64,000 nt of DNA from JAHZKN01 sp965250205. Lineage in GTDB: Bacteria > Pseudomonadota > Alphaproteobacteria > Rhizobiales > Hyphomicrobiaceae. Below the pieces are notes generated by a model that made no database searches, was not told the DNA's origin, and worked only from the letters and a program-made list of their open reading frames with translations. Location of the stretch: contig CBDFNK010000021.1 of assembly GCA_965250205.1 (NCBI GenBank), forward strand, positions 1 to 64,000. The letters are read 5' to 3'. Both the position numbers and the translations under genes were made by a program. Positions within the stretch are counted from its first letter, which is position 1, and each line of letters opens with the position of its first letter. Below, in pieces: positions 17,093-25,987 of this stretch.

Positions 17093-18037
17093 TCAACGCT
17101 CGTTAAGGAACATGTCTCCAAGGTATACGCGCCGCACTTCTTCATTGGCTATGATTTCTGAAGGGTTACCTTTTGTCAGAACTTGACCATCATAGATGAT
17201 ATAAGCGCGATCGATCAGGCTTAACGTTTCGCGAACGTTATGATCAGTGATCAAAACGCCGATGCCACGTTGGGTCAAATGGCGCACCAATTGGCGGATA
17301 TCTTCGACCGCAATCGGGTCAATACCGGCAAATGGCTCATCAAGCAGGATGAATGAGGGTTTTGACGCGAGTGCACGTGCAATTTCGCAGCGACGGCGTT
17401 CACCGCCTGAAAGCGCCATCGAAGGTGATTTTCTCAATCGCGCGATGTTAAATTCTTCGAGCAGGCTATCGAGCTGTTGTCTGCACTTCTTCTTATTGGG
17501 TTCCACCAGCTCCAACACGGCCATAATGTTGTCTTCAACACTGAGGCCCCGGAAAATAGACGCTTCCTGAGGAAGATAGCCGATGCCAAGTCGCGCGCGT
17601 CGGTACATGGGCAGATTGGTCACGTCAACACCATCAATGGTGATACGGCCGGAATCGGCAGCGACAAGTCCGGTGATCATATAGAACACCGTTGTTTTGC
17701 CAGCACCGTTCGGACCGAGCAGGCCGACAGACTCACCACGACCGACAGACAGCGATACGCCGCGCACAACGGTACGCTTTTTGTAGCTCTTGATAACTTG
17801 TGTTGCAGTTAAAAAACCAACGCCATCGCTGGCTTCATCATAATCATCCAGCTGAGGTTCAATTCCTGGCGCGATGGAATGTCTGTTACCCAAGCCGCCG
17901 CTATTACCATTGCCGTTGGCACGGCTTTGGTGGCGTTTTGGTGAAATCAGGGCTCTGACGGACGGCAGTTTCAAAGGCTTGTTTCTCTTATAATTCCATT
18001 TTGCAAATACTCGACACGGGTCCGGCCGGGGTGTCAA
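17093..18037 (-). CDS. lptB: LPS export ABC transporter ATPase LptB
   Basis: LptB powers extraction of lipopolysaccharide from the inner membrane. Motifs seen are Walker A GPNGAGKTT, Q-loop GYLPQEASIFRG, signature ALSGGERRR, Walker B FILLDEPFAGIDP and the H-loop ITDHNVRE. At 314 aa it is longer than the usual 240 or so because of a basic, glycine/asparagine-rich N-terminal extension of about 75 residues, as in other Rhizobiales LptB. It is 32 bases downstream of the lptC-lptA fusion gene and 48 bases ahead of rpoN. Confidence 0.95.
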   Translation of the reverse strand: MTPRPDPCRVFAKWNYKRNKPLKLPSVRALISPKRHQSRANGNGNSGGLGNRHSIAPGIEPQLDDYDEASDGVGFLTATQVIKSYKKRTVVRGVSLSVGRGESVGLLGPNGAGKTTVFYMITGLVAADSGRITIDGVDVTNLPMYRRARLGIGYLPQEASIFRGLSVEDNIMAVLELVEPNKKKCRQQLDSLLEEFNIARLRKSPSMALSGGERRRCEIARALASKPSFILLDEPFAGIDPIAVEDIRQLVRHLTQRGIGVLITDHNVRETLSLIDRAYIIYDGQVLTKGNPSEIIANEEVRRVYLGDMFLNER

Positions 18038-18069
18038 TCATCGAGTTGTTGCCAACCATAAGATTGCTA

Positions 18070-20058
18070 TCAGCGCGGCGCAGTTTGCGCTTGCCAAGCG
18101 CTGCCGGTGCTGGGTTTTTTGTTCGACTTTCGTTTGCGCTGCGTTTTTTCAATGTCATTGAGGTAAAATACGGCACTGGGACGACCGCTATTGCGTTGTG
18201 CGGCAGTTTGGCCAGGACGACCGCTATTTTTTGTGACCCAGCCGCCGCCTTGTGGAATGGCGACGGTATTCTCTGGTGCTGTCTCGATGATTGTGCGCCC
18301 GGATTTGGTGTCAATTATCAGGCGTGTACCTTGAATGACGTTGCTCGCCTGACGAATTTCTACAGCACCACCAACAACGGCTTTGCCAGCTGCAACATCA
18401 AAGTCTGCCCAGTCGCCGGTGACCTGTTGGCCGTCATTGCCAGTGATGACAACATTTTTCTTGGCTTTGACATGGGTGAGCGCGGTAGCACCTGCTGATT
18501 GTTGTGTGGTGCGCGATGACACATCACCAAGGGCCGCTGAGCCGGAATAAAGTGCGTGCAGCTCTGCGGCAGCGATCTTGAATGCACCCTGGCGGGCTTG
18601 GACGGCACCACTAAAGACTGCTGTTTTTATTTTGTCCTTAACCAGCAATTGAGAGGCGGTGATGTCGAGTGGTGCCTTTGGATCTACGCGAAAGGCACCT
18701 GATTGACCGAGCCCGCTTGAGGCTGTTCTCTTTGTCGGTTTTGCTTTGGCAGTAGATTGAATAAATCGTGCAGAGATACGACCAGCGCCATAGCCAACAC
18801 CTGCCGGTGAAGTAAGACGCGTCATGCCATTGCGTTGATCAACTTCCAGACGCCGTCCTCTCAAAACATTTTTGTCTTGGGTGACAACGACATTTCCAGA
18901 AAGGGTTGCCCGTTCCTGCGCCTGGTTAAGGTCAACGCGATCTGAACGTGCGCTGCGCCCGACACCCGATGACATCACTACGTTACCCGTCAGAATGGCG
19001 GTTTCATTCAAGGCATCAAAGTCGGCGGCATCGCATGTGACGCGATCTTGAGGTCCCTGCGTCATCACCACAGGGCCTTTGGCCAGAATGCGTCTCAGTT
19101 TACCGCCAGAACCTGAGAACAGGTCGGTGGAAGGTGCTTGTGCCTCATCTTTTTGCGGGCCTTCTGTGGGGCCAGTGTCGTAGCTGGCTTCAAGCTCGGG
19201 TGTTGACAACGTTGCCAAGCCCTGGCGTGCCATAACTTTTCCCTTAAACAGCGCACGTTTGTCACCATCAAAAATATCAAGAGTATGCGATGTGATCGAG
19301 ACCGGTTTATTTGAGCCAACAAATATTTTATTCGCATTATTTGCTGATATGGTTTTCCCAGGCGTTTCTTTCTTCTGCGGCGGCGGCTTCAAATGAGCTT
19401 TCACATTTTTCGAAAAAAGAACGTGTTTTTGTTTTTGCTTGATGACCAACTTATCGGAACGCACTGTGCCTGCAGGAAACGTGACGTTTACTGGGTCCTG
19501 AGATGTAATCACGCTGGTTTTTGAATTCACAACCGCGCTTTTCAAGGTTGCCTTCAGTCCGCCTTCACTCTTGATGTTGATTCCATCGCGCAAAGTTAAA
19601 ATAGATTTGGTGTTATCAAACATACCGCGTGTAGCAGTCAGTATTGTTTTTTTCTTTTGTGCATCAATGAGCTCAGCGGTAATTCCTTGCAGCGCAATTA
19701 GGTTTGGTTTTTTGAGATTGGGCGTGGCGGTGTCTGCTCTGACGTGATACATGCCACCGTCCTTGGCATAGCCTTCATAGTGCGGGTTATGCATGGCAAG
19801 CTCAGTGGGTAAAATGTTCGGCAAGGCGATGTCGGGGATGTTTCCGCCAATGCCAGCCGTCTTGAGCACGGAAAAAACATAGATCCCTGAGATGACCACG
19901 GTAACAATTGGCAGCACGATACGCATCACGCGCACATGACGGGAATGGTGCCGTGCTTTCTCAAAATCTCTGGTACGATCTGTCTCAGCACCGTCGAACA
20001 CCAATCCTACCGGTTGGCTATCAGCGGTGTGTGATGAGAGATCAGTTATTGTTGACAT
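18070..20058 (-). CDS. lptCA: LptC-LptA fusion protein of the LPS transport bridge
   Basis: One uninterrupted 662-aa frame combines the inner-membrane anchor and the periplasmic bridge of LPS transport. Residues about 44-66 are a membrane helix. Residues about 80-230 resemble LptC (MHNPHYEGYAKDGGMYHVRAD). Two OstA/LptA-like beta-jellyroll units follow, near 235-410 (RALFKGKVMARQG, TCDAADFDALNETAILTGNV) and near 450-610 (KTAVFSGAVQARQG, VTGDWADFDVAAGKAVVGG). LptC and LptA are normally separate genes in this position. A tether from inner membrane through two jellyrolls in one chain is the unusual point. It heads the lptB-rpoN group. Domain limits are approximate. Confidence 0.85.
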   Translation of the reverse strand: MSTITDLSSHTADSQPVGLVFDGAETDRTRDFEKARHHSRHVRVMRIVLPIVTVVISGIYVFSVLKTAGIGGNIPDIALPNILPTELAMHNPHYEGYAKDGGMYHVRADTATPNLKKPNLIALQGITAELIDAQKKKTILTATRGMFDNTKSILTLRDGINIKSEGGLKATLKSAVVNSKTSVITSQDPVNVTFPAGTVRSDKLVIKQKQKHVLFSKNVKAHLKPPPQKKETPGKTISANNANKIFVGSNKPVSITSHTLDIFDGDKRALFKGKVMARQGLATLSTPELEASYDTGPTEGPQKDEAQAPSTDLFSGSGGKLRRILAKGPVVMTQGPQDRVTCDAADFDALNETAILTGNVVMSSGVGRSARSDRVDLNQAQERATLSGNVVVTQDKNVLRGRRLEVDQRNGMTRLTSPAGVGYGAGRISARFIQSTAKAKPTKRTASSGLGQSGAFRVDPKAPLDITASQLLVKDKIKTAVFSGAVQARQGAFKIAAAELHALYSGSAALGDVSSRTTQQSAGATALTHVKAKKNVVITGNDGQQVTGDWADFDVAAGKAVVGGAVEIRQASNVIQGTRLIIDTKSGRTIIETAPENTVAIPQGGGWVTKNSGRPGQTAAQRNSGRPSAVFYLNDIEKTQRKRKSNKKPSTGSAWQAQTAPR

Positions 20059-20211
20059 CTTTTAGTGTGCCCGCCCCAATAGTCACAACAAGAAATAGAA
20101 CGCGAAAAAGATCAATCTTATACCGCTTCCGTATCCGATCCCAGTGGGCACGTTGTGGCCGTCAATTGGGGTAAGAATAGGGATGTGGCCGAATGGGGGT
20201 CGCTTCAAGGG

Positions 20212-20832
20212 TCAGTGGGAAAAAATATCCACATCTGAAAACCCCTTCAAATCGAGTTGGGCGCGTTCGGGCAAGAATTTGAAGCAGGCCTCGGCGTAGC
20301 CCTGACGTCCTTCGCGGGCCAGCATAAGGTCCAATTTCTCCTTCAACGCATGCAGATGGAGAACGTCGGAAGCAGCGTAGACCTTTTGCTGGTCTGTGAG
20401 TTCTGCCGCAGCCCAATCTGAGCTTTGTTGTTGTTTAGACAATTCCACACCGAGCAACTCTGCTGTTAGATCTTTCAGGCCATGTCGGTCGGTGTAGGTG
20501 CGGACCAACTTTGAGGCAATCTTGGTGCAGTAGATCGGCGATGTTGCAGCATCCAGATAGCGGTCAAGTACAGCAACATCAAAACGCGCAAAATGAAAAA
20601 TCTTCAACACGTCTTGATCTTGAAGTAGCGCCTTGAGGTTTGGCGCGTCGGTTCCACCTTCCGCAATTTGCACCAGGTGTGCCGTACCATCGCCAGATGA
20701 CAGTTGCACCAAACACAACCGGTCACGATGCGGATTGAGGCCAAGCGTTTCGGTGTCGATGGCAACGCTTTTTCCAAATGATAGACGATCGGGCAGATCG
20801 CCCTGATGCAGTGTAATATTTTTTTCCGTCAT
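20212..20832 (-). CDS. rnd: Ribonuclease D
   Basis: The 206-aa protein has the DEDDy exonuclease motifs: AIDTETLGL (Exo I), FHFARFDVAVLDR (Exo II) and YAASDVLHLH (Exo III, with the Y-x3-D signature). It is the short form without an HRDC domain, as is usual in alphaproteobacteria. It trims 3' ends of tRNA and other structured RNAs. ATG 20832 is preceded by AGGAG at good spacing, better than ATG 20850. It lies upstream of lptCA on the same strand with a gap of about 150 bases. Confidence 0.92.
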   Translation of the reverse strand: MTEKNITLHQGDLPDRLSFGKSVAIDTETLGLNPHRDRLCLVQLSSGDGTAHLVQIAEGGTDAPNLKALLQDQDVLKIFHFARFDVAVLDRYLDAATSPIYCTKIASKLVRTYTDRHGLKDLTAELLGVELSKQQQSSDWAAAELTDQQKVYAASDVLHLHALKEKLDLMLAREGRQGYAEACFKFLPERAQLDLKGFSDVDIFSH

Positions 20833-21184
20833 GCCAATCGTCTCCTGCATCCCTGCTGACCATTCTTGTCGTGCTGGCCCTCGTGTTGGCGTGTCTAAAC
20901 AGTTCGATGAAAAGGTGCAAGCGCACGGACATGGTGCTCCACATCGCCAAGAAACTCTAGCTTAACTATACCTTCAGAATAGCGCCTGGAACGCCCTAGT
21001 TGCAGGGGTTTCCATTTTTTTGGCCTTTGTAATGCGCCTTGGTTCCCCAGGTGACAGCGCGCAGGCCGATGTCAGCTTAGTCTTGGTCGTCAATAGTTGA
21101 ATTGCGTGTGGAACGCAGCTCGATGTGACGTGTGTGTTGGCCGATTGGGTCGCGCCACGCAAGTCGTGATGCCGCTGGAGAGAA
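20833..21184. other. Divergent intergenic region between rnd and a membrane-anchored protein gene
   Basis: No convincing ORF was found here. It should carry the promoters for rnd and for the gene at 21185. I see no palindrome, repeat or RNA gene in it. Confidence 0.55.
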
Positions 21185-21661
21185 ATGACGATGAGACGAA
21201 CTTTGATTGCAATGGGTGTGCTGTTTACAGGCCTGATTGGTGTTGGGCTTGGTGGATTGGGCTATCTCGGCGTCGTGGCCAGTCAATCTTCTGAAGACAA
21301 TAAGTCGGCTGCGGTTGCGTTGGTAGAAACCGTGTCAGAAACGTGGTCCGTTGACTATAGCCAAACGGCCTTCACGCCATCCGCACTCGCTCAGGCATCA
21401 ACACCTGCAGGACGCCGTGCACTTGCTGTCATGTCGCGCCTTGGCCAATTGCGGAGTGCGCGCAACGTGCGCCAGACGGGTTATGAGATAGATTTTGAGA
21501 CCGGCACCACTGTGACAATTGCTTTCGATGGTAACTTTGAATATGGATCCGGCGCGGTGATCGTCGCGGTGCGTTATGCCAATGATCAGGCGCGCATCGT
21601 CGAACTGGATTTGAAAAAAATCCGTCTCGTCCGCAAGCGCCAACGCCGGGTCGCGGTTTAG
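21185..21661 (+). CDS. Hypothetical exported or membrane-anchored protein, 158 aa
   Basis: GGAGA lies three bases before ATG 21185. Residues about 8-32 form one glycine-rich hydrophobic segment, a signal anchor or signal peptide. The rest is a small soluble domain with a threonine-rich strand pair (YEIDFETGTTVTIAFDGN) and a very basic end (RKRQRRVAV). No family recognised. It is probably a periplasmic protein held to the inner membrane and may be a monocistronic gene. Confidence 0.7.
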   Translation: MTMRRTLIAMGVLFTGLIGVGLGGLGYLGVVASQSSEDNKSAAVALVETVSETWSVDYSQTAFTPSALAQASTPAGRRALAVMSRLGQLRSARNVRQTGYEIDFETGTTVTIAFDGNFEYGSGAVIVAVRYANDQARIVELDLKKIRLVRKRQRRVAV

Positions 21662-22023
21662 AATCGGGACTTGCGCAACACCACGCCAATCGGTGCTGGC
21701 TAGGGATTCCTTAAAAGGGAGATGGTGCCCCATTCAGGACAAGAGTTGAACCAGATTCTAGAAACGCTGGACTGTTGGAGCGCTCTCTTTGTCGACGCCG
21801 AGTTTGGCGATAAAGACAATAAATACGGCCATGAAGCACGATTGAAAACGCCCACTTTGGAAATCGATGGTTAAGCGGATCATGACCTGGAGAACAATAT
21901 ACCATTCGCTGTAGCCAAACAGGCGCATCGCCTTTTTTTACGCCGTTCTGCCAGATTCTTGATATAGTGCTAGGTGCCTCAGGACACGAAGGAACTACAA
22001 AAAAATTGCTCATTGGATTGCTT
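21662..22023. other. Non-coding or decayed stretch
   Basis: Short open frames on both strands here lack ribosome binding sites and coding character. I see no recognisable domain, repeat or RNA gene. It may hold the promoter of the next gene. Confidence 0.45.
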
Positions 22024-22902
22024 ATGACTCTGCCGCGACGCCGCATCGGTTTGAATTGCCATTGGACCAAGGTGTTCGCACAGTTCGGCCGGAGTGCATT
22101 CCTCATGGCGTTAGCAGCAAATCCCTTCTTGTTACATCCGGCAATCGCTTCGCCCGATCAGGACCTCGAAATCTGTCGTCGCGCCAAAGCGCTTGGTTAT
22201 GATGAGAGTAAACAGCCTGTTTTAGGGCATGAAGTTTTGAGTAAAAAAGAGCGCTGCACTAAGGCGTTCTGGGCAAAATTTGAGCCCCGGCCGTTGAATG
22301 AGATCCTCAATGATGCCGACAATGCTGCCTATCACGTGGCGATTGAAAACGGCGACTGCACGCGTGCTGAAAACCTCCTGAGGGAAAGTTTTAGCGCCGC
22401 CCATCCAGATGCCCTATCAACGCGTTTCGAGGACATGATGTTGGACTATTGGCGGCACAACATGGAAAGGCATTTTTATCCCAGCCTTGGCCTTTGTGGT
22501 GACCTTCGGACCATCCGAAAATCTCTAAAAGAGATCGTAAGGGAAGGCATCAAGACTCGACCGTTCTGGAGCTTTAAAGAAAACCATTATCCACGTTCAA
22601 CAAAGTTTCCATTCCACTTGCGACAGATGTATGCTGGCGTTGCCAATATGATTTACGGTTTAAGCCTGACACAAAGTCCGAAAGTAGCACTTGCTTTGCT
22701 GCGGTTGTCGCGGGAGGGCAAAGCGGTCAAATTTCACCCACACTACGAACTCTACCTGGCGCTCCGGTTGCAAGGGTTCGGTGTCGAGGATCCGCTGATT
22801 GATACGGTGATTAACGGGAATTTTGAGCCGGCTGAGCGTACGCGTGTCGCAGAAAAGGCTAAGCAGAAAAATTCAACCGGCATTCCCATGTTTCCGGATT
22901 GA
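22024..22902 (+). CDS. Secreted hypothetical protein, 292 aa
   Basis: The N-terminus has a basic stretch followed by a hydrophobic segment ending PAIAS, a plausible signal peptide. The mature part is rich in helix and contains several cysteines (LEICRRAKAL, KKERCTKAF, NGDCTRAENLLR, SLGLCGDL) that could form disulfides in the periplasm. Repeated two-helix patterns hint at a TPR- or SEL1-like fold, but no motif is strong enough to assign. The frame opens at a GTG 57 bases earlier; ATG 22024 is the more usual start. It ends four bases before the converging coiled-coil gene. Confidence 0.65.
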   Translation: MTLPRRRIGLNCHWTKVFAQFGRSAFLMALAANPFLLHPAIASPDQDLEICRRAKALGYDESKQPVLGHEVLSKKERCTKAFWAKFEPRPLNEILNDADNAAYHVAIENGDCTRAENLLRESFSAAHPDALSTRFEDMMLDYWRHNMERHFYPSLGLCGDLRTIRKSLKEIVREGIKTRPFWSFKENHYPRSTKFPFHLRQMYAGVANMIYGLSLTQSPKVALALLRLSREGKAVKFHPHYELYLALRLQGFGVEDPLIDTVINGNFEPAERTRVAEKAKQKNSTGIPMFPD

Positions 22903-22905
22903 CGG

Positions 22906-23349
22906 TTAAAAAGCTCGGGCACCCAGTGGGCAGCGGAGGTCGCCAAACCTGTTATTTGCACTTTGGAAGTTGTGGTCGACGTCTTCAAAGCGTCTGCGCC
23001 TTTCGTTAAGCTGATGTTCCAGGTTTGCGTGTTGGGCTTCGAGCCTATGTTGGTCCCGCTCAAGTTCGCCTTTCTGCGTCGCCAACCGAATGGCCTGAGC
23101 GGTGACTTCTCCTGCAATTGCACCGGGCGCACCACCACGACTACCGGCAGCGCGCGCGGTATCCTGCGCGAACTGAATGCCAGCCAGGTTCCGCCCGATT
23201 TCCGCTAAACGTGCGTTGATGTCATTCAGGCGGGATTCGAGCCGCTGGATTTCGCTCAGCAAAGAGCGCCGTTTGTCATCAAGAATTTTAAGATTCCGCC
23301 CAATACGGAAGCACTCATCCATGCGGTCTGATTTTTGTTCGCGCTGCAT
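22906..23349 (-). CDS. Coiled-coil protein, 147 aa
   Basis: GGAGA precedes ATG 23349. Residues about 15-60 and 85-130 are long amphipathic helices of heptad character (LLSEIQRLESRLNDINARL and LERDQHRLEAQHANLEHQL). They are joined by a glycine/alanine-rich segment (AGSRGGAPGAIAGE). There is no signal peptide. The helical hairpin suggests a self-associating cytoplasmic protein. No family recognised. It is convergent with the secreted protein at 22024. Confidence 0.65.
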   Translation of the reverse strand: MQREQKSDRMDECFRIGRNLKILDDKRRSLLSEIQRLESRLNDINARLAEIGRNLAGIQFAQDTARAAGSRGGAPGAIAGEVTAQAIRLATQKGELERDQHRLEAQHANLEHQLNERRRRFEDVDHNFQSANNRFGDLRCPLGARAF

Positions 23350-23520
23350 CTTCGCTCTCCAACACGTGGTCGAAGAGAGATTTTAAGGCTGCTGCGCTGG
23401 ATGAGGATAAGTTTGAAAATGAGTTTATTGAAATTCGAGCGTCTTTTGGGTGGTTACTGCCGTTGCTGGCCGATCGCATCATCTCTCACAACGATGACCC
23501 TATACCGCTATGTGGGCCGT

Positions 23521-24133
23521 TTAGGACATCAGTCGCGTAATTTTGGCAGCCGGAACCGGAGCACCGATGACTTCTTGCTGGCGATCCGCACGATCCAGCT
23601 CAGACAAATAACGCTCGATGGTCTTCTCGATCGCCGCCATGCGTCGCGTCAGCCGATTGTGGGTGAAGTTCTTCTCCCTATGGTTGACAGCCTTGAATTT
23701 GCTTCCATCAATCGCGACAGAGCCGCCGTCGAGAAGGTGGAGGCTTCTACAAAGCGCCACAAACTGAGCACAGACCTTGCAGATAGCCGGGCCATTATCT
23801 TTGCGGAAATCGGCAATGGTCTTGAAGTCCGGTGCAAGTCGACAGGTCAACTACATCATCTCGACGTTGCGACCGCATTCACGCTCAAGTCTGCGCGATG
23901 ATTGAATCTGATTGAGATAGCCGTAGAGATAGAGCTTGAGCAGAACTGCAGGGTGATACGATGGGCGACCCGTCGCCTTCGGGTGCGACATCGAAGCCAA
24001 GCCCATCCAAATCCAGCCCGTCGATGAAAACGTCAACTACGCGAACGGGATTGTCTTCCTCAACGTACTCGTCCAACCGCTCAGGAAAAAGTGTCGCCTG
24101 CTCGCGATCAACACCCCCGATAAATCGCGTCAT
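23521..24133 (-). pseudogene. IS1182-family transposase, N-terminal part, frameshifted
   Basis: It starts MTRFIGGVDREQATLFPERL and continues in a second frame with GRPSYHPAVLLKLYLYGYLN, the standard IS1182 N-terminal domain. A third frame adds APDFKTIADFRKDN and GGSVAIDGSKFKAVN, which includes the first catalytic aspartate. It stops at KITRLMS near 23521, where the rest of the gene is missing. The C-terminal portion of the same family is present at 48.6-49.4 kb and at the window's left end. Confidence 0.85.
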
Positions 24134-24203
24134 GTCATACCCCCGCTTGCATTTGAGAAATCATAACATGCTTCGCCGTCACGGAGTTTTCACACAGGCT
24201 CAC

Positions 24204-24440
24204 ACATGAGCGAATTGGCTCAATGTAGAAGGACTTTTTCCTAAGCGTTGTTGTTCGCTGCGCGAATGCATCTGAGTTCTCGAATACAGTAGAAAAAACA
24301 ATCTGACCGACCTTTCAGGGGTTGTCATTCCGTATGCGTTCTGTTTAGGTTCGGACAAAATACTAAAAGAGATTTTTGTGCCGGGGGCTGCTCTCCGGTG
24401 TTTTGGGAGTTTTTTTTAAAGCGTGACGATTACATGTGAC
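24204..24440 (+). repeat. Duplicated 5' region, module A copy
   Basis: About 235 bases, from ACATGAGCGAATTGGC to just past the GTG start of the module A gene, are nearly identical to 31583-31820 ahead of module C. A weaker relative lies at about 28705-28860 ahead of module B. The segment presumably contains the promoter and leader of each module. It begins right after the IS1182 relic. Confidence 0.85.
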
Positions 24441-25943
24441 GGCAATCCAGACAATGAGCGTGTATATCTCGGAGCTGTGTCGTGCCGCACCATTGCTGGC
24501 GCGTTTTTGCATTCGGTTTGTTTGCGTTTTTTTGTTGTTTGTTGGGTGATTGCTTTTGGATTGGCCTTCAATCCAGATGGATCTTTTGCGCAAACCTCTT
24601 CTGAACCCAAGATTCAAGATTTTCGGAAAAAACCTCTAGGCTACTTTGATCAAATTGAAGATCAGAACCTTCAGCCAAAGCTCGATAAGGATTATTTGCT
24701 TCGTCGGCTCATGCGAGTATTGAGCGATATTGCGCCTCCAATGTTACGCGATATTCCAGGTGTGAAAGGCTCTCTCTTTAAAACAGAAGCACTTACCTAT
24801 CATATTGTTGTGCGTTTTGGCGGGTTCAGTGAACAAATACAACCGTTTTATGATTTTCATATAGGAAAGACTATTAGTGAGAGCTCTCACAATCATAGCC
24901 CGGTTGATAAAATATACCAAAAAGCCATCATTGAAATGGCGCAGCGTATGGCTTCGGTGGGGCGTCTTGTTGCCGTCGATGACCCAAACCATGCCGATTT
25001 GTTGATTTATATAAATTTGGCGAATAGCGCGCAATCTTCAGCGGGTTTTTCACGCGCGCAGATGTCACCGTTTTCACAGCGCAGGGCAAATCATATAAAA
25101 AAAGGGTCAAAATTAAACTCGTATGTTTATGCTTTGCCGTGGTCAATTGTTCAGGTTTACTTTGAAGGAGTTTTGCCAAAATCTCCAATCTTGGGGGGCG
25201 AAATATGGATTCAATATCCTATCCGGACGCTGCTCCAAGAAGCCCTGGCGAGAGCTTCCATTGATGACAGCAAAATCAGCAAGAGGCTAGGGCTTGGTAC
25301 TAGTCGTTCGGAGATTGTCAAGAAATTTGAAACGCCTAGCACGCTTGATTTGAAGCCTTTTGAGTTGTCTATTTCGGAGCCAACGCCGCTTTGGGAAGGT
25401 CCTCGCCCGGCGGAGACTCTGTTGTCCGCAGCGGCTGAAGCTGCAACAGGTTTTAAGGATAGAAACTTTACGCAATCTGCCTTCCCGCCGCCGCCGGAAT
25501 GCTACGAGTATCATGCTAAGACCTTAGCCAATCGGTTGGGCCGCGCGATGGGCATCTTTATCGGTGGCATCACGGCGAACGGATTGCAGGTGGCGCCTTC
25601 AATGGACTATACGTCGGTCTTTGAACGAGCTCCGAATGAGCTACTTGCCGATCTCTCTCTTCATGGAAATGAAAAGTCATTTGATTTACGACTCGATGAT
25701 TTGTTGACGGTCCGTGCTGTCGAATACATACGTGAATTTTACGCCAAAAATCCAGGTAATTATCGTGATCGATGGGGTAGCGATGCTTATGGCTCCCGGA
25801 TTTCAGGATTCGACTGGTTCAATGTGATTTTGCATCACATTGTTGGTTCGGTTGGCGTCGATATCAAAAACGTGGCGCTTAGCTTGAACACTGGCGAGGG
25901 GTGCGTTTCGAGAAGCACTATTCGTCTGTCATATCCGGATTGA
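24423..25943 (+). CDS. Secreted protein paired with RTX protein A (unknown family)
   Basis: The 506-aa product starts at GTG 24423, a position conserved in all three modules. A hydrophobic segment (residues about 30-54) ending GSFAQT is a probable signal peptide. The mature protein is a paralogue of the one at 28814: shared landmarks are DFRKKP, ADLLIYINL, SAGF, LGGEIWI, RLGRAM-FIGGITAN and FDLRLDDLL. No catalytic motif is recognisable. The constant pairing with an RTX metalloprotease suggests an inhibitor, chaperone or co-effector. That is inference. It lies 44 bases upstream of RTX gene A. The region is AT-richer than the core genes, consistent with transfer. Confidence 0.7.
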   Translation: MTITCDGNPDNERVYLGAVSCRTIAGAFLHSVCLRFFVVCWVIAFGLAFNPDGSFAQTSSEPKIQDFRKKPLGYFDQIEDQNLQPKLDKDYLLRRLMRVLSDIAPPMLRDIPGVKGSLFKTEALTYHIVVRFGGFSEQIQPFYDFHIGKTISESSHNHSPVDKIYQKAIIEMAQRMASVGRLVAVDDPNHADLLIYINLANSAQSSAGFSRAQMSPFSQRRANHIKKGSKLNSYVYALPWSIVQVYFEGVLPKSPILGGEIWIQYPIRTLLQEALARASIDDSKISKRLGLGTSRSEIVKKFETPSTLDLKPFELSISEPTPLWEGPRPAETLLSAAAEAATGFKDRNFTQSAFPPPPECYEYHAKTLANRLGRAMGIFIGGITANGLQVAPSMDYTSVFERAPNELLADLSLHGNEKSFDLRLDDLLTVRAVEYIREFYAKNPGNYRDRWGSDAYGSRISGFDWFNVILHHIVGSVGVDIKNVALSLNTGEGCVSRSTIRLSYPD

Positions 25944-25987
25944 GTACTCCGTCTAGAAAAACACAGAATACATGTATTGGAACGATC

